From the NCBI RefSeq assembly GCF_021648825.1, contig NZ_JAKJHS010000001.1:124001-188000 (forward strand): a DNA stretch of 64,000 nt, read 5' to 3'. This DNA is from Rhizobium halophilum (GTDB lineage: Bacteria; Pseudomonadota; Alphaproteobacteria; Rhizobiales; Rhizobiaceae). Below the pieces are notes generated by a model that was given only the letters and a program-made list of their open reading frames with translations, made no database searches and had not been told where the DNA came from. Every line of letters begins with the position of its first letter. The stretch's first letter is position 1. Shown one piece after another: positions 25,369 to 34,922 of the stretch. Position numbers and translations under genes: made by a program.

Positions 25369-26181
25369 ATGCCCTTCCCGGAGATCAATCCTGTCGCTTT
25401 CTCAGTGGGGCCGCTTGCGGTTCACTGGTACGGTTTGGCCTATGTCGCGGGGATCGTCTGCGGCTGGCTTTACGCTCGCAGGATGGTTCAGCGAGACGAT
25501 TTGTGGCCCAACAACCGATCTCCGATAACGGTAGCACACCTGGATGACTTTCTTCTCTGGATCGCGGCGGGCATCGTGCTCGGCGGTCGCCTCGGCTACG
25601 TTCTCTTCTATGACTTTGCGGCTGTGTCGCAGAACCCGGTCCGTGCCATCGAGATCTGGAACGGCGGCATGTCCTTTCATGGCGGCTTTATTGGAGCCGT
25701 CCTCGCGATCATCCTGTTTGCTCGTAAGCATGGCATTCCTGTCTTGAGCATGCTGGACACCATAGCTGCGGTCGTTCCCTTTGGGCTTTTCTTCGGCCGG
25801 ATTGCGAACTTCATCAACGGCGAGCTTTGGGGACGCCTGAGCGATGCGCCTTGGGCGGTCGTGTTTCCGACTGGCGGACCGTTCGCGCGCCATCCGAGCC
25901 AACTGTACGAGGCGTTTCTCGAAGGCCTTGTACTGCTCTCGATCCTGGCGATCCTGGTGTTTCGGGTAAAGGCCCTAAAACGTTCCGGGTTCGTGGCGGG
26001 CACCTTTGTCTTTGGCTACGCCCTCTCCCGCATCTTCGTTGAATTCTTTCGCGAACCCGACGCGCAGTTGGGCTATCTTGCCTTTGGCTGGCTCACAATG
26101 GGCATGCTGCTGTCGATACCTATGGTCGCGCTCGGGCTGTGGCTGATGCTTCGTTCGCGCATTGCGACCCCCTCCTCATAG
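25369..26181 (+). CDS. lgt: Prolipoprotein diacylglyceryl transferase
   Basis: 270 residues, about seven membrane helices. Signature elements are [20 protein letters not shown] and [14 protein letters not shown], followed by HPSQLYEA, with the conserved His and Arg used to transfer diacylglycerol to the lipobox Cys of prelipoproteins. The start is uncertain: I chose ATG 25369, just before [20 protein letters not shown]; a TTG at 25279 would add 30 residues. A neighbouring lipoprotein (29434) is a candidate substrate. The midA gene follows after 18 bases. Confidence 0.94.
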   Translation: MPFPEINPVAFSVGPLAVHWYGLAYVAGIVCGWLYARRMVQRDDLWPNNRSPITVAHLDDFLLWIAAGIVLGGRLGYVLFYDFAAVSQNPVRAIEIWNGGMSFHGGFIGAVLAIILFARKHGIPVLSMLDTIAAVVPFGLFFGRIANFINGELWGRLSDAPWAVVFPTGGPFARHPSQLYEAFLEGLVLLSILAILVFRVKALKRSGFVAGTFVFGYALSRIFVEFFREPDAQLGYLAFGWLTMGMLLSIPMVALGLWLMLRSRIATPSS

Positions 26182-26199
26182 AGCCAAGGAGATGCACAC

Positions 26200-27300
26200 T
26201 TGAGCACGCCTTTGGCTCAGAAGATCAAGGCGCTGATCCGAGCCACCGGACCGTTGAGCGTCGCCGACTATTTCTCCATGTGCCTGGCAGACCCGGAGCA
26301 TGGATACTACCGGACGCGAGAACCGTTCGGACCGGCGGGAGACTTCATTACCGCACCGGAGATCAGTCAGCTCTTCGGCGAGATGATCGGCATCTTCATG
26401 GTCCACGCTTGGCAGCGACACGGGTCTCCCGCCGCGGTGCAGCTGGTGGAGATCGGGCCCGGTCGCGGGACGATGATGGCCGACATGCTGCGCGTTATAA
26501 ACAAGCTCGCGCCGCGCATGGCCGATGGGCTGAGTGTGCATCTTGTCGAAACCAGCGAACGGTTGCGCAGCATCCAGCGCATCGCGCTCCAAAGCTACTC
26601 CACACGGGTGAAATGGTACGACAATTTCGAGAAGCTGCCTGAAGGTTTCACTCTGATTGCTGCCAACGAATTATTCGATGCGATTCCGATCCGGCAGTTC
26701 GTCAAGACACCGACGGGATTTCGCGAGCGGATGGTAGGGCTCGGCCCGGACGACCAGCTCATGTTCGCTGCTGGCGTAGCGGGCCTCAATCCCGATATGC
26801 TTCCCTCGCCTGCAACCCCGGTGCCCGAAGGCACGGTCTTCGAGGTTGCTCCGGCACGGCAAGCGGTCATGCTCGCGCTTTGCGAGCGGCTGCGCCAATA
26901 TGGAGGCACCGCTGTCATCGTCGATTACGGGCATATGGTCTCTGGCTATGGCGATACGCTGCAGGCCGTTCGCGCGCACGCGTTCGACCCTCCGCTGGAA
27001 CATCCTGGCGAGGCTGATCTTACGAGCCATGTCGACTTCGAAGATCTGGCGAGGATAGCGGTCCAGGCTGGACTTTATTTAAATGGCGGCTTGCGACAGG
27101 GCGACTTCCTCTATGGCCTTGGTCTGCTGGAACGCGCTAAGGCGCTGGCCCAAAGTAAGGACTCGGCGGAGCAGACGCTCATCGCGGCGGCCGTGGACCG
27201 CTTGGCTGGAGAAGGCGCCGGCAAGATGGGCGAACTTTTCAAGGTGATCGCGGTTTCCTCCCCTGCGATCGATCTTGCGCCGTTCCGGTCCGTCGAATGA
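26200..27300 (+). CDS. SAM-dependent methyltransferase, NDUFAF7/MidA family
   Basis: 366 residues. The methyltransferase core contains EIGPGRGTMMADMLR (SAM loop), and ANELFDAIPIRQF is the conserved family segment. In mitochondria the homologue NDUFAF7 methylates an Arg of a complex I subunit during assembly, so a role in complex I assembly is possible here. Start TTG 26200 has AAGGAGA seven bases upstream. It forms an operon with lgt; pgeF follows after 109 bases. Confidence 0.9.
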   Translation: MSTPLAQKIKALIRATGPLSVADYFSMCLADPEHGYYRTREPFGPAGDFITAPEISQLFGEMIGIFMVHAWQRHGSPAAVQLVEIGPGRGTMMADMLRVINKLAPRMADGLSVHLVETSERLRSIQRIALQSYSTRVKWYDNFEKLPEGFTLIAANELFDAIPIRQFVKTPTGFRERMVGLGPDDQLMFAAGVAGLNPDMLPSPATPVPEGTVFEVAPARQAVMLALCERLRQYGGTAVIVDYGHMVSGYGDTLQAVRAHAFDPPLEHPGEADLTSHVDFEDLARIAVQAGLYLNGGLRQGDFLYGLGLLERAKALAQSKDSAEQTLIAAAVDRLAGEGAGKMGELFKVIAVSSPAIDLAPFRSVE

Positions 27301-27409
27301 GTGCAGTGTTAGACTGACAGCCGCGGCGCCGGTACGCCAACATCCCCGGGAGCAGCGCCACCAAGTCACCCGCCGCGCTCCTCCCCATGAACAACTGGAC
27401 GGACCTCCG

Positions 27410-28204
27410 ATGAAGCAAAACCACGCGCTGACGCCAATCCAAAGCTCGCTCCTGAGCAGCGCCGGCAACCCGCGAATCCGTCACGGTTTTTTCACCCGCC
27501 AGGGCGGAGTTTCGGAAGGCATCTATGACGGGCTGAACGTCGGGATCGGTTCCAGCGATCGCGCAGACCACGTCATGGAGAACCGTGAGCGCGTAGCGGA
27601 TTGGTTCGGACTGCCGTTGGTTAACCTGGCGACTGTTCATCAGATTCACTCGCCGGATGTGGTCGTGGTCGACAGCACCTATGACGGGGACAGGCCCAGG
27701 GCCGACGCGCTTGTAACTGCCTCTCCTGGGGTGATCCTTGGCGTTCTGTCGGCCGACTGTGGCCCGATCCTGTTCTGCGATCCCGACAACGGTGTTGTTG
27801 GCGCCGCACATGCCGGATGGAAAGGGGCGCTGGGAGGTGTGGTGGAAAACACGATTGAGGCCATGGTTTCGCTGGGGGCCGCAAGATCGTCCATCGTCGC
27901 CTGCCTCGGACCGTCCATCGCTGCCGGAAGCTATGAAGTAGGTCCGGAGTTCATTGAGCGGTTCGTCTCGGTCGATTCGTCCTATGGGGCTTTTTTCTCT
28001 GCTTCTGCCAAAGCGGGACACGCCTACTTTGATCTGCAGGCTCTGACAGTGCAAAGGCTGGAGAAGGCCGGAGTGCAGGCGTGCAGTCTTGGTCTGGACA
28101 CCTATCCCGATGAGGAACGCTTCTTCTCCTACCGCCGTACAACCCACAGAGGCGAGCCAGACTACGGCCGCCAGATCTCAGCGATCGCTATCATGGAGGA
28201 ATGA
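27410..28204 (+). CDS. pgeF: PgeF/YfiH family purine nucleoside phosphorylase, laccase-domain protein
   Basis: 264 residues. The Zn-binding elements are VHQIHSPDV, then LSADCGPILF and AHAGWKG, the signature of the Cu-oxidase_4/YfiH family. Members phosphorolyse adenosine and inosine; E. coli PgeF edits UDP-MurNAc-Ser in peptidoglycan synthesis. ATG 27410 begins MKQNHALTPIQS, and the frame extends upstream without support. It precedes the M24 gene by one base, whose ribosome site lies in its last codons. Confidence 0.92.
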   Translation: MKQNHALTPIQSSLLSSAGNPRIRHGFFTRQGGVSEGIYDGLNVGIGSSDRADHVMENRERVADWFGLPLVNLATVHQIHSPDVVVVDSTYDGDRPRADALVTASPGVILGVLSADCGPILFCDPDNGVVGAAHAGWKGALGGVVENTIEAMVSLGAARSSIVACLGPSIAAGSYEVGPEFIERFVSVDSSYGAFFSASAKAGHAYFDLQALTVQRLEKAGVQACSLGLDTYPDEERFFSYRRTTHRGEPDYGRQISAIAIMEE

Positions 28205-28205
28205 G

Positions 28206-29357
28206 ATGGCCTTTCACTTCGACCGAAGCGAATATTCCGACCGACTCGCTCGCCTTCTGGACAAGATGCGTGATGAGAAACTGGATGCCATGCTCCTTTT
28301 TGCGCAGGAAAGCATGTATTGGCTGACGGGCTACGACACGTTTGGCTACTGCTTTTTCCAGACGCTCGTTGTGAAGGCAGACGGGTCCATGGTTTTGCTC
28401 ACCCGCTCGGCAGACCTTCGGCAGGCGCGGCAGACCTCCATCATAGAAAATGTGGTGGTCTGGGTCGATCGAATGAACGCAGATCCGACTTTGGACCTGA
28501 AGAATCTCCTCAACGATATGGACCTCCTCGGCGCCCGCATCGGAGTGGAGTACGACACACATGGCATGACCGGGCGGATAGCACAGTTGCTCGACAACCA
28601 GTTGGCATCATTCGGACAGATCGTTGACGCCTCCTACCTCGTCAGCGGATTGCGGCTCACGAAGACCGTTGCCGAAATTGCTCACGTTCGCCGTGCCGCA
28701 GAACTCGCAGACGATGCACTGGATGCGGCTCTGCCGCTGATCAAGGAGGGCGCAAGGGAAGCCGATATCCTTGCAGCGATGCAGGGAGCCGTCTTCGTCG
28801 GCGGGGGTGATTATCCCGCCAACGAGTTCATCATCGGGTCCGGGCAAGATGCACTTCTTTGCCGATATAAGGCTGGTCGCAGGACTCTTGACGCAAGTGA
28901 TCAGCTGACATTGGAGTGGGCAGGAGTGAGCGCTCACTATCATGCCGCGATGATGCGAACGGTGGTGATCGGGGAGCCGACGCCGCGTCATCGCGAACTC
29001 TACCGTGCCTGCCATGAGACAATCGCCGCAATCGAGAATGTCTTGCGTCCCGGCAACACCTTTGGCGACGTCTTTGATACCCATGCGCGAATTCTCGACG
29101 ACCGAGGCTTGACCCGCCATCGCCTGAATGCCTGCGGATATTCGCTCGGGGCACGGTTTTCGCCCTCTTGGATGGAGCACCAGATGTTTCATGCGGGAAA
29201 CCCGCAGGAAATCCTCGCCGATATGAGTCTGTTCGTCCACATGATCATCATGGACTCCGAGACGGGCACTGCGATGACACTCGGGCACACCTACCTTACC
29301 ACCAACGATGCACCCCAGCCCCTCTCACGCCATGGACTGGGCTTGCTGACTGGCTAG
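28206..29357 (+). CDS. M24 family (creatinase/prolidase-like) protein
   Basis: 383 residues with an N-terminal creatinase-like domain (about 1-140) and a C-terminal pita-bread domain. The canonical M24 metal ligands look altered: EWAGVSAHYHAAMMRT stands where GA-x-D-x-D-x-x-RT is expected, and CGYSLGARFSPSWMEHQM replaces the usual GHGIG. The C-terminal Glu motif is also changed. This pattern resembles metal-independent relatives such as creatinase and ectoine hydrolase DoeA/EutD more than Xaa-Pro peptidases. The ATG has GGAGG eight bases upstream, inside pgeF. The substrate is unknown. Confidence 0.8.
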   Translation: MAFHFDRSEYSDRLARLLDKMRDEKLDAMLLFAQESMYWLTGYDTFGYCFFQTLVVKADGSMVLLTRSADLRQARQTSIIENVVVWVDRMNADPTLDLKNLLNDMDLLGARIGVEYDTHGMTGRIAQLLDNQLASFGQIVDASYLVSGLRLTKTVAEIAHVRRAAELADDALDAALPLIKEGAREADILAAMQGAVFVGGGDYPANEFIIGSGQDALLCRYKAGRRTLDASDQLTLEWAGVSAHYHAAMMRTVVIGEPTPRHRELYRACHETIAAIENVLRPGNTFGDVFDTHARILDDRGLTRHRLNACGYSLGARFSPSWMEHQMFHAGNPQEILADMSLFVHMIIMDSETGTAMTLGHTYLTTNDAPQPLSRHGLGLLTG

Positions 29358-29433
29358 CTTGCCAAACCGAGAATTGACACTCGGGAAGCGCCGCACTTAA
29401 GGTCGCTGCTGCGGACGGCAGACGGAGGTGGAC

Positions 29434-30192
29434 ATGCGACGACTGGCAACGGCACTCTGTGTCGCAACCCTTTCTGTCCATCTATCAGCCTGCAGCACCA
29501 GCGACGCATTGACCCCTCAGGTGGACGTGGGTGGAGGCCTGCGCCCATCGAGCCCGTTGACGCAGGCAGAGGTCGATCAACTCGCCGGTAGTGATGCACC
29601 AACAAGCTATTCCTATGTTCGTGCTGCAGAACAACCCAGCCGTCTTCGCCCCCCTCAGAACACGCTCGAAGCGCAGGCGCAGGCTCTCGAAGCAGGGAAT
29701 TCCGAGCCGTCACTCGCTGGATCCCCGCCACCTGCTCCAACGAGCGCCATGCTTGCCGCCGCTCCAGACTCGTCACCTGACCAGCGGTCAACCGGCACGC
29801 AGCTTAAATCGTCAAGCTCCTCCGCTTCGGGCACCATCCGTTTCCTGCCAATAATAGGAGCGCCCATCCAAGCGGTGACGCCTCTATCGCGGCAACTTGG
29901 AGCCCAGGCCCGCAGCGCCGGTCTGGAAATCCGCGCTTCGGCCGATACCACCGCCGATCATATCTTGAAGGGGTACTTCTCCGCCTTCGGCAACAGTGAC
30001 GCAATTACCGTGGTCTACGTTTGGGATATCCTCGACAACAACGGCGGGCGCTTGCATCGCCTCCAAGGCCAGGAGCAGGTCGCAACGGCAACCAAGGATC
30101 CGTGGGCGGCAGTCCCGCCGACGACGATGGAAACGATCGCCACCAAGACCATCAATGAATACGTGGCATGGAAGCAGGCGCAGAAGGGCTGA
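29434..30192 (+). CDS. Putative lipoprotein
   Basis: 252 residues. A basic start (MRRLATAL) and lipobox LSAC with Cys20 predict lipidation by Lgt and export. Residues 21-130 are Pro/Ser/Ala-rich and probably disordered; the C-terminal part (about 135-250) looks folded, with IRASADTTADHILKGYFSAF and TTMETIATKTINEYVAWKQA. GGAGGTGG precedes the ATG. I do not recognise the family. It stands 76 bases after the M24 gene and may be its own unit. Confidence 0.78.
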   Translation: MRRLATALCVATLSVHLSACSTSDALTPQVDVGGGLRPSSPLTQAEVDQLAGSDAPTSYSYVRAAEQPSRLRPPQNTLEAQAQALEAGNSEPSLAGSPPPAPTSAMLAAAPDSSPDQRSTGTQLKSSSSSASGTIRFLPIIGAPIQAVTPLSRQLGAQARSAGLEIRASADTTADHILKGYFSAFGNSDAITVVYVWDILDNNGGRLHRLQGQEQVATATKDPWAAVPPTTMETIATKTINEYVAWKQAQKG

Positions 30193-30243
30193 GCTGCGGG
30201 TCACGGATCGTTCATAAAAAATGCGGACGCATCTGAAACTCTC

Positions 30244-30271
30244 TTGCATTCAAATCGCGCACCGGTAAAAG
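30244..30271 (+). promoter_or_regulatory. Candidate promoter of prs
   Basis: TTGCAT (30244-30249), 16 bases, TAAAAG (30266-30271). The predicted start is near 30278, about 27 bases before the ATG. Confidence 0.35.
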
Positions 30272-30304
30272 GCGCCCATTCAGCGTGACAACGGGCGGGC
30301 CGAA

Positions 30305-31237
30305 ATGAAGGTTTTCGCAGGCAATTCGAACCGGCAACTTGCCGACGCGATCTGCACCTATCTCAATGTTCCAGTTGGAAAGGCCACGGTTAGACGCTTC
30401 GCAGATCAGGAAATTTTCGTTGAGATCCAGGAGAACGTTCGCGGCGAGGACGTGTTCGTGATCCAGTCGACCTCGTTTCCTGCAAACGACCACCTGATGG
30501 AACTGCTGATCATGATCGATGCGTTTCGGCGGTCATCCGCCAAGCGCATCACTGCGGTTCTTCCCTACTTCGGCTACGCCCGTCAGGACCGGAAAGCTGG
30601 CCCACGCACGCCCATCTCCGCCAAGCTTGTTGCCAATCTGATCACCGAGGCCGGCGCAGACCGCGTTCTGACACTTGATCTTCATGCCGGTCAGATCCAG
30701 GGCTTCTTCGACATCCCGACGGACAATCTGTTCGCCGTTCCGATCCTCGCCCGAGACGTGAAGGAAAACTACGACGTAAAGAACGTCATGGTCGTTTCTC
30801 CCGACGTCGGCGGGGTTGTCCGGGCCCGGTCATTGGCAAAGCGTATCGACTGTCCTCTGGCGATCGTCGACAAGCGCCGCGAGCGGGCCGGTGAATCTGA
30901 GGTGATGAATGTGATCGGTGAAGTCGCCGGCCGGGACTGCCTGCTCGTGGATGACATCGTGGATTCCGGCGGCACCCTTTGCAACGCTGCGGAAGCATTG
31001 CTCAATAAGGGCGCCACGAGTGTCACGGCCTACATCACGCATGGCGTTCTCTCTGGCGGAGCCGTCGCGCGCATCACCTCTTCCAAGCTTCGCGAACTGG
31101 TGATCACGGACACGATCCAGCCCACCACCGCGGTGCAGTCCGCGCCCAACATCCGCGTTGTCACGACCGCCAACCTTCTTGGTGAGGCGATAAACCGCAC
31201 GGCGCTCGAAGAATCCGTATCCAGCCTCTTCGACTGA
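30305..31237 (+). CDS. prs: Ribose-phosphate pyrophosphokinase
   Basis: 310 residues, class I PRPP synthase length. Signature parts are the flexible ATP loop [26 protein letters not shown], and the ribose-5-phosphate loop [13 protein letters not shown]. It makes PRPP from ribose-5-phosphate and ATP, feeding purine, pyrimidine, His and Trp synthesis and supplying the substrate of the Apt enzyme encoded in this window. Single gene, followed by a chemoreceptor on the same strand. Confidence 0.97.
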   Translation: MKVFAGNSNRQLADAICTYLNVPVGKATVRRFADQEIFVEIQENVRGEDVFVIQSTSFPANDHLMELLIMIDAFRRSSAKRITAVLPYFGYARQDRKAGPRTPISAKLVANLITEAGADRVLTLDLHAGQIQGFFDIPTDNLFAVPILARDVKENYDVKNVMVVSPDVGGVVRARSLAKRIDCPLAIVDKRRERAGESEVMNVIGEVAGRDCLLVDDIVDSGGTLCNAAEALLNKGATSVTAYITHGVLSGGAVARITSSKLRELVITDTIQPTTAVQSAPNIRVVTTANLLGEAINRTALEESVSSLFD

Positions 31238-31341
31238 TCGCATTGCGACGGCAGTATACGAGAGTCTTTCATTAAGACAGCCGCAATGAATTCCTGACAA
31301 GGATGCCGCCACCAATGTTGTTTGTGTGGGGGATATCACGC

Positions 31342-33609
31342 ATGTCACGATCATCGGGTCTTGCCAGTGGCGGCAGGTCATTGTCGATCAAGGCAAAATT
31401 TGCAGGACTGGTGGTCGGGGCCACCTTCGTGTCCTGCCTGTCCGTCGGACTTCTGAGCTACCAGATCGGCAAGGACGGCCTCATCGAGGCAAACAAGCTT
31501 CGGCTTGAATCGGTTGCCGGCAATCAGGCCAGCGACCTTGCCCGCTATCAGAACCGCATCTCTCAGTCGCTTGGCGACCTTGCTCAAAACACAGCGATCG
31601 GTCAGGCCGTCGAAACGATGACGAACGTCATCCCGAGCGAAGGCGAGATGATCAAGGCCGAGTATCAGAAGGGCCAATCGCCGGAGGAACGCGCAGGCTT
31701 TGATGGCACCGGCCTGAAGCTTCTGTATGCGATCCATCACAGTTCCATTCACGGAACCATCGCGAGTGCGTGGAAGAATGTCGGCGTTAGCGACATCTAC
31801 GTGACCGACCTCAACGGCACGATTGTCTATTCCGTCACCAAGGGCAATGAACTGCTCCAGAATGCCGCGGCCGTCCCAGGACTCGCCGAATTGGTCACCC
31901 GCATCAACGCTGGCGCGGTGGAGGACGTGCAGACCTCATCCTTCGCACCTTATGAATTGGACGGCGGCAGGCCCTCAGCCTTCATTGGCAAACAACTTGC
32001 CGTTGCCTCATGGGGCAGCACGGTCACCAAGGGAACCGTCATTTTCCGCATTTCCGCTGACCAACTGACTCGCGCTGTTACACCGGACGAGTTCGGCAAG
32101 TCCGTCGACGAGGCCTTGCTGCTCGACAGCACCGGGGCCTACCGCAGTGGCGCTTTCGTCGAAGGCAAAGCACATGCCATCCCGGCGGAATTATCCGCGG
32201 CAGCAACAAGCCAATCGACCGGCTCTGCCATTGCAGCGGTCGCCGACCATCCCCTTTTCTTTGCCTTCCAGCCGGTAACGATCTTTGGCGAAAAGCATCT
32301 GCTGGCAATGGGGCAGGCAGAGGAGCAGGTTCTCGCTTCCGCACGCGATCTTGCGCTCTGGGCGATCCTGGCAACGCTGGCCGTGCTTGCCATCATGGGC
32401 GCCGGGGGCACTTATATCGCTGCCCGCCTTACCCGTCCGCTGACGGAGCTGGCCAAGCTGATGAACCGCCTAAACGACGGCGATAAGACAATCGTCGTCG
32501 ATTACACCAAGCGCGGCGATGAAGTCGGCGTTATGGCCCGCGCCCTCGAATCTTTCCGTCAAGGCGCTTTGGACAAGGAGCGCATGGAGGAAGACGCCCA
32601 TCGCAAGGCGGAGGAAATCGACGAGGAACGTCAGCAGCGCGAAGCGGAGAAAGCTGCGAGCGCGCGTGAGATCGAGGAGGCGGTTTCCGCACTTGCCACC
32701 GGTCTCGCTGCCCTTTCCCGTGGAAAGCTTGACCAGCGCATCAACAAGGCCTTCGCGCCGTCACTCGACCACCTGCGGCACGACTTCAACAACTCGCTGG
32801 CCGGACTGGAAGCGACGATTGCCTCTATCGGCAACAGCGTCACTACGATTCGTGCGGGCTCTGGGGAATTGAAGATGGCCTCGGACGACCTGTCGCGCCG
32901 CACGGAACGTCAGGCCGCAGCGCTAGAAGAAGCCGCCGCCGCACTTGCGGAAATGACCGGCTCCGTCAATGTTGCCCTCAATCGTTGCGAAACGGCTGTC
33001 GATGTCGCGGCAGACACGCTCAAAGGGGCTCATACCTCTACCAACGTCGTCCAGAACGCGATCCAGGCCATGGAGCGGATCGAAAGCTCCTCCTCCAAGA
33101 TCCGTCAGATCATCGATGTTATCGACCAGATCGCCTTCCAGACAAACCTGCTGGCTCTCAACGCCGGCGTGGAGGCCGCCCGCGCAGGGGAAGCTGGCAA
33201 AGGGTTCGCAGTCGTCGCTCAGGAAGTGCGTGAACTGGCGCAGAAATCAGCCACCGCTGCTCGTGACATTGGCCAGCTCATCACCGCCTCTGCTTCAGAC
33301 GTCGAGAACGGGGTGGCGCTTGTTCTTAAAACCGGGGAGAGCTTGGAGCACATTCAGGGCAACATCCAGTCGATCAACGAGCATATCGGCGCCATCGTCA
33401 ACTCGTCGCGCGAACAGTCTGCTCGCCTCGGCGAAATCAACTCCGCCGTCAGCCGTCTCGACCAGGTAACGCAGCAGAACGCTGCAATGGTCGAGGAAAC
33501 ATCTGCCTCTGCCCATTCCCTGGCCAACGAGGCTGAGGTCCTCAATGAGCAAATCAGCCACTTCTCCGTTGGTGAAGTCGGCATGGACGCCGCTCGCCGC
33601 GCCGCATAG
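31342..33609 (+). CDS. Methyl-accepting chemotaxis protein with large periplasmic sensor
   Basis: 755 residues. TM1 is about 20-40; a periplasmic Cache-like domain of roughly 300 residues follows; TM2 is about 345-370, then HAMP. A Glu/Lys-rich helix (RMEEDAHRKAEEIDEERQQR) connects to the signalling domain, whose hairpin tip is [23 protein letters not shown]. No CheR-binding NWETF-type pentapeptide is at the C-terminus. The ATG at 31342 follows GGGGGA; 13 further codons lie upstream in frame. The ligand is unknown. A strong terminator follows. Confidence 0.93.
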   Translation: MSRSSGLASGGRSLSIKAKFAGLVVGATFVSCLSVGLLSYQIGKDGLIEANKLRLESVAGNQASDLARYQNRISQSLGDLAQNTAIGQAVETMTNVIPSEGEMIKAEYQKGQSPEERAGFDGTGLKLLYAIHHSSIHGTIASAWKNVGVSDIYVTDLNGTIVYSVTKGNELLQNAAAVPGLAELVTRINAGAVEDVQTSSFAPYELDGGRPSAFIGKQLAVASWGSTVTKGTVIFRISADQLTRAVTPDEFGKSVDEALLLDSTGAYRSGAFVEGKAHAIPAELSAAATSQSTGSAIAAVADHPLFFAFQPVTIFGEKHLLAMGQAEEQVLASARDLALWAILATLAVLAIMGAGGTYIAARLTRPLTELAKLMNRLNDGDKTIVVDYTKRGDEVGVMARALESFRQGALDKERMEEDAHRKAEEIDEERQQREAEKAASAREIEEAVSALATGLAALSRGKLDQRINKAFAPSLDHLRHDFNNSLAGLEATIASIGNSVTTIRAGSGELKMASDDLSRRTERQAAALEEAAAALAEMTGSVNVALNRCETAVDVAADTLKGAHTSTNVVQNAIQAMERIESSSSKIRQIIDVIDQIAFQTNLLALNAGVEAARAGEAGKGFAVVAQEVRELAQKSATAARDIGQLITASASDVENGVALVLKTGESLEHIQGNIQSINEHIGAIVNSSREQSARLGEINSAVSRLDQVTQQNAAMVEETSASAHSLANEAEVLNEQISHFSVGEVGMDAARRAA

Positions 33610-33635
33610 GCGCTGCAGCACCTTGTTCAGAGATG

Positions 33636-33667
33636 GGGCCTGTTCATATCGAGCAGGCCCTTTTTTT
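33636..33667 (+). terminator. Terminator of the chemoreceptor gene
   Basis: Stem GGGCCTG (33636-33642) and CAGGCCC (33654-33660) with seven T. Confidence 0.85.
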
Positions 33668-33728
33668 GGCTTGCATCTTTGCTCTTCAAAGCTAGTTCTG
33701 CGCGACAACAAACCGACATGGAGATCTC

Positions 33729-33983
33729 ATGGCCGCGCGCGACCGCTATTCGAGAAAGCTGGAATGTTCTCAATGTGGCCATTCAGGCTTTGCGGAGGTT
33801 TCTGAAAGCGATGAGCGCCGGGGGAACAACCGCGATTTTCGAATCGACGAGATGCCTGCTGGCTTTTCTCCGGAGTTCACCTCCACGGATCCGCGCAAGT
33901 ACCTGGTCCGCTGCCAGTGCGGCCACAAGTTCCGTTTCGAACAAAAGACGGCCTATCCGCCCGGCGGCGAACCGCGATACTAG
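33729..33983 (+). CDS. Small zinc-ribbon-like protein, unknown function
   Basis: 84 residues. CSQCG near the start (Cys13, Cys16) and CQCGHKF near the end form a four-Cys pattern (CxxC...CxC) suggesting a zinc ribbon. The middle is polar and acidic. GGAG lies six bases before the ATG. It stands alone between a chemoreceptor terminator and the rplY promoter. I do not recognise the family; nucleic-acid binding is possible but unproven. Confidence 0.65.
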   Translation: MAARDRYSRKLECSQCGHSGFAEVSESDERRGNNRDFRIDEMPAGFSPEFTSTDPRKYLVRCQCGHKFRFEQKTAYPPGGEPRY

Positions 33984-33995
33984 CCTCCGCCAAGC

Positions 33996-34024
33996 TTGAT
34001 ATTGTTGACCGCTTGTACTATAGG
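33996..34024 (+). promoter_or_regulatory. Promoter of rplY
   Basis: TTGATA (33996-34001), 17 bases, TATAGG (34019-34024). The predicted start near 34031 leaves a leader of about 119 bases before the ATG. Confidence 0.5.
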
Positions 34025-34149
34025 CCGCCAGTCCGCGTAGACACCCTTGGAGGCAACGCGGATGGAGCGCATCGCGAGATGCCCTCCCGACCTGTCGATC
34101 TGCGCCCGACGCAGCGAAAGGTTCTCCAATAACCTCGAAAGGATATGCC

Positions 34150-34767
34150 ATGAGCCAGGAAACTTACGAGCTCAAGGCCGAGGCGCGCGAACGGGTTGGT
34201 AAGGGGTCCGCCCGTGAACTTCGCCGCAACGGTTTCATTCCTGCCGTCATCTATGGTGACAAGCAGGCCCCCCTCGCTATCGCCCTGTCGACCAACGAAG
34301 TAACCAAGCGCATCCACGCTGGCGGCTTCATGACCACGATCGCTACGATCGAGGTCGACGGCAAGAAGATTCAGGTCCTCCCGAAGGACTATCAGCTGGA
34401 TCCGGTCCGCGACTTCACCATGCACGTCGACTTCCTACGCGTGTCTGGCGATACGGCCGTAACGGTTGACGTACCCGTTCACTTCATCAACGAAGAAAAG
34501 TCCGGCGTGAAGATCGGCGGCGTTCTCAACATCGTTCGCCACACCGTCGAGTTCAACTGCCCGGCGCACGCGATCCCGGATTCGATCACCGTTGACCTTA
34601 CCGGCTTCAAGATCGGTGACAGCATTCACATCTCGGCCGTCAAGCTGCCGGAAGGTGTAAAGCCCGTCATCACCGACCGCGACTTCACGATCGCGACGAT
34701 CGTCGCCCCGGCTGCCGGCGTTGAGGAAGAAGAGACGACGACGGAAGAGACGCCAGCTTCCGAATAA
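34150..34767 (+). CDS. rplY: 50S ribosomal protein L25/general stress protein Ctc
   Basis: 205 residues, the long Ctc-type L25. The N-terminal L25 domain binds 5S rRNA (about 1-95; [20 protein letters not shown]), and the C-terminal TL5/Ctc domain (about 100-185) is followed by an acidic tail ([14 protein letters not shown]). GAAAGGA precedes the ATG. It is followed by a terminator and then pth, the usual pairing in rhizobia. Confidence 0.96.
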   Translation: MSQETYELKAEARERVGKGSARELRRNGFIPAVIYGDKQAPLAIALSTNEVTKRIHAGGFMTTIATIEVDGKKIQVLPKDYQLDPVRDFTMHVDFLRVSGDTAVTVDVPVHFINEEKSGVKIGGVLNIVRHTVEFNCPAHAIPDSITVDLTGFKIGDSIHISAVKLPEGVKPVITDRDFTIATIVAPAAGVEEEETTTEETPASE

Positions 34768-34789
34768 GAAGCCGTCGTGCATTCACAGA

Positions 34790-34814
34790 AACCCGCCCTG
34801 GTGGCGGGTTTTTT
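34790..34814 (+). terminator. Terminator after rplY
   Basis: Stem AACCCGCC (34790-34797) and GGCGGGTT (34803-34810) with loop CTGGT and a run of T (34809-34814). Confidence 0.85.
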
Positions 34815-34922
34815 GTTATCTTCGCTCCCGTTGTCGGTGCGCGCTGCGTGCGGCGCATCGACTGCCTTCCCCCGTTCGCGGTGGAGAGAAGCTTGAAACA
34901 ACGAACGAACGGATAGAGGCGG

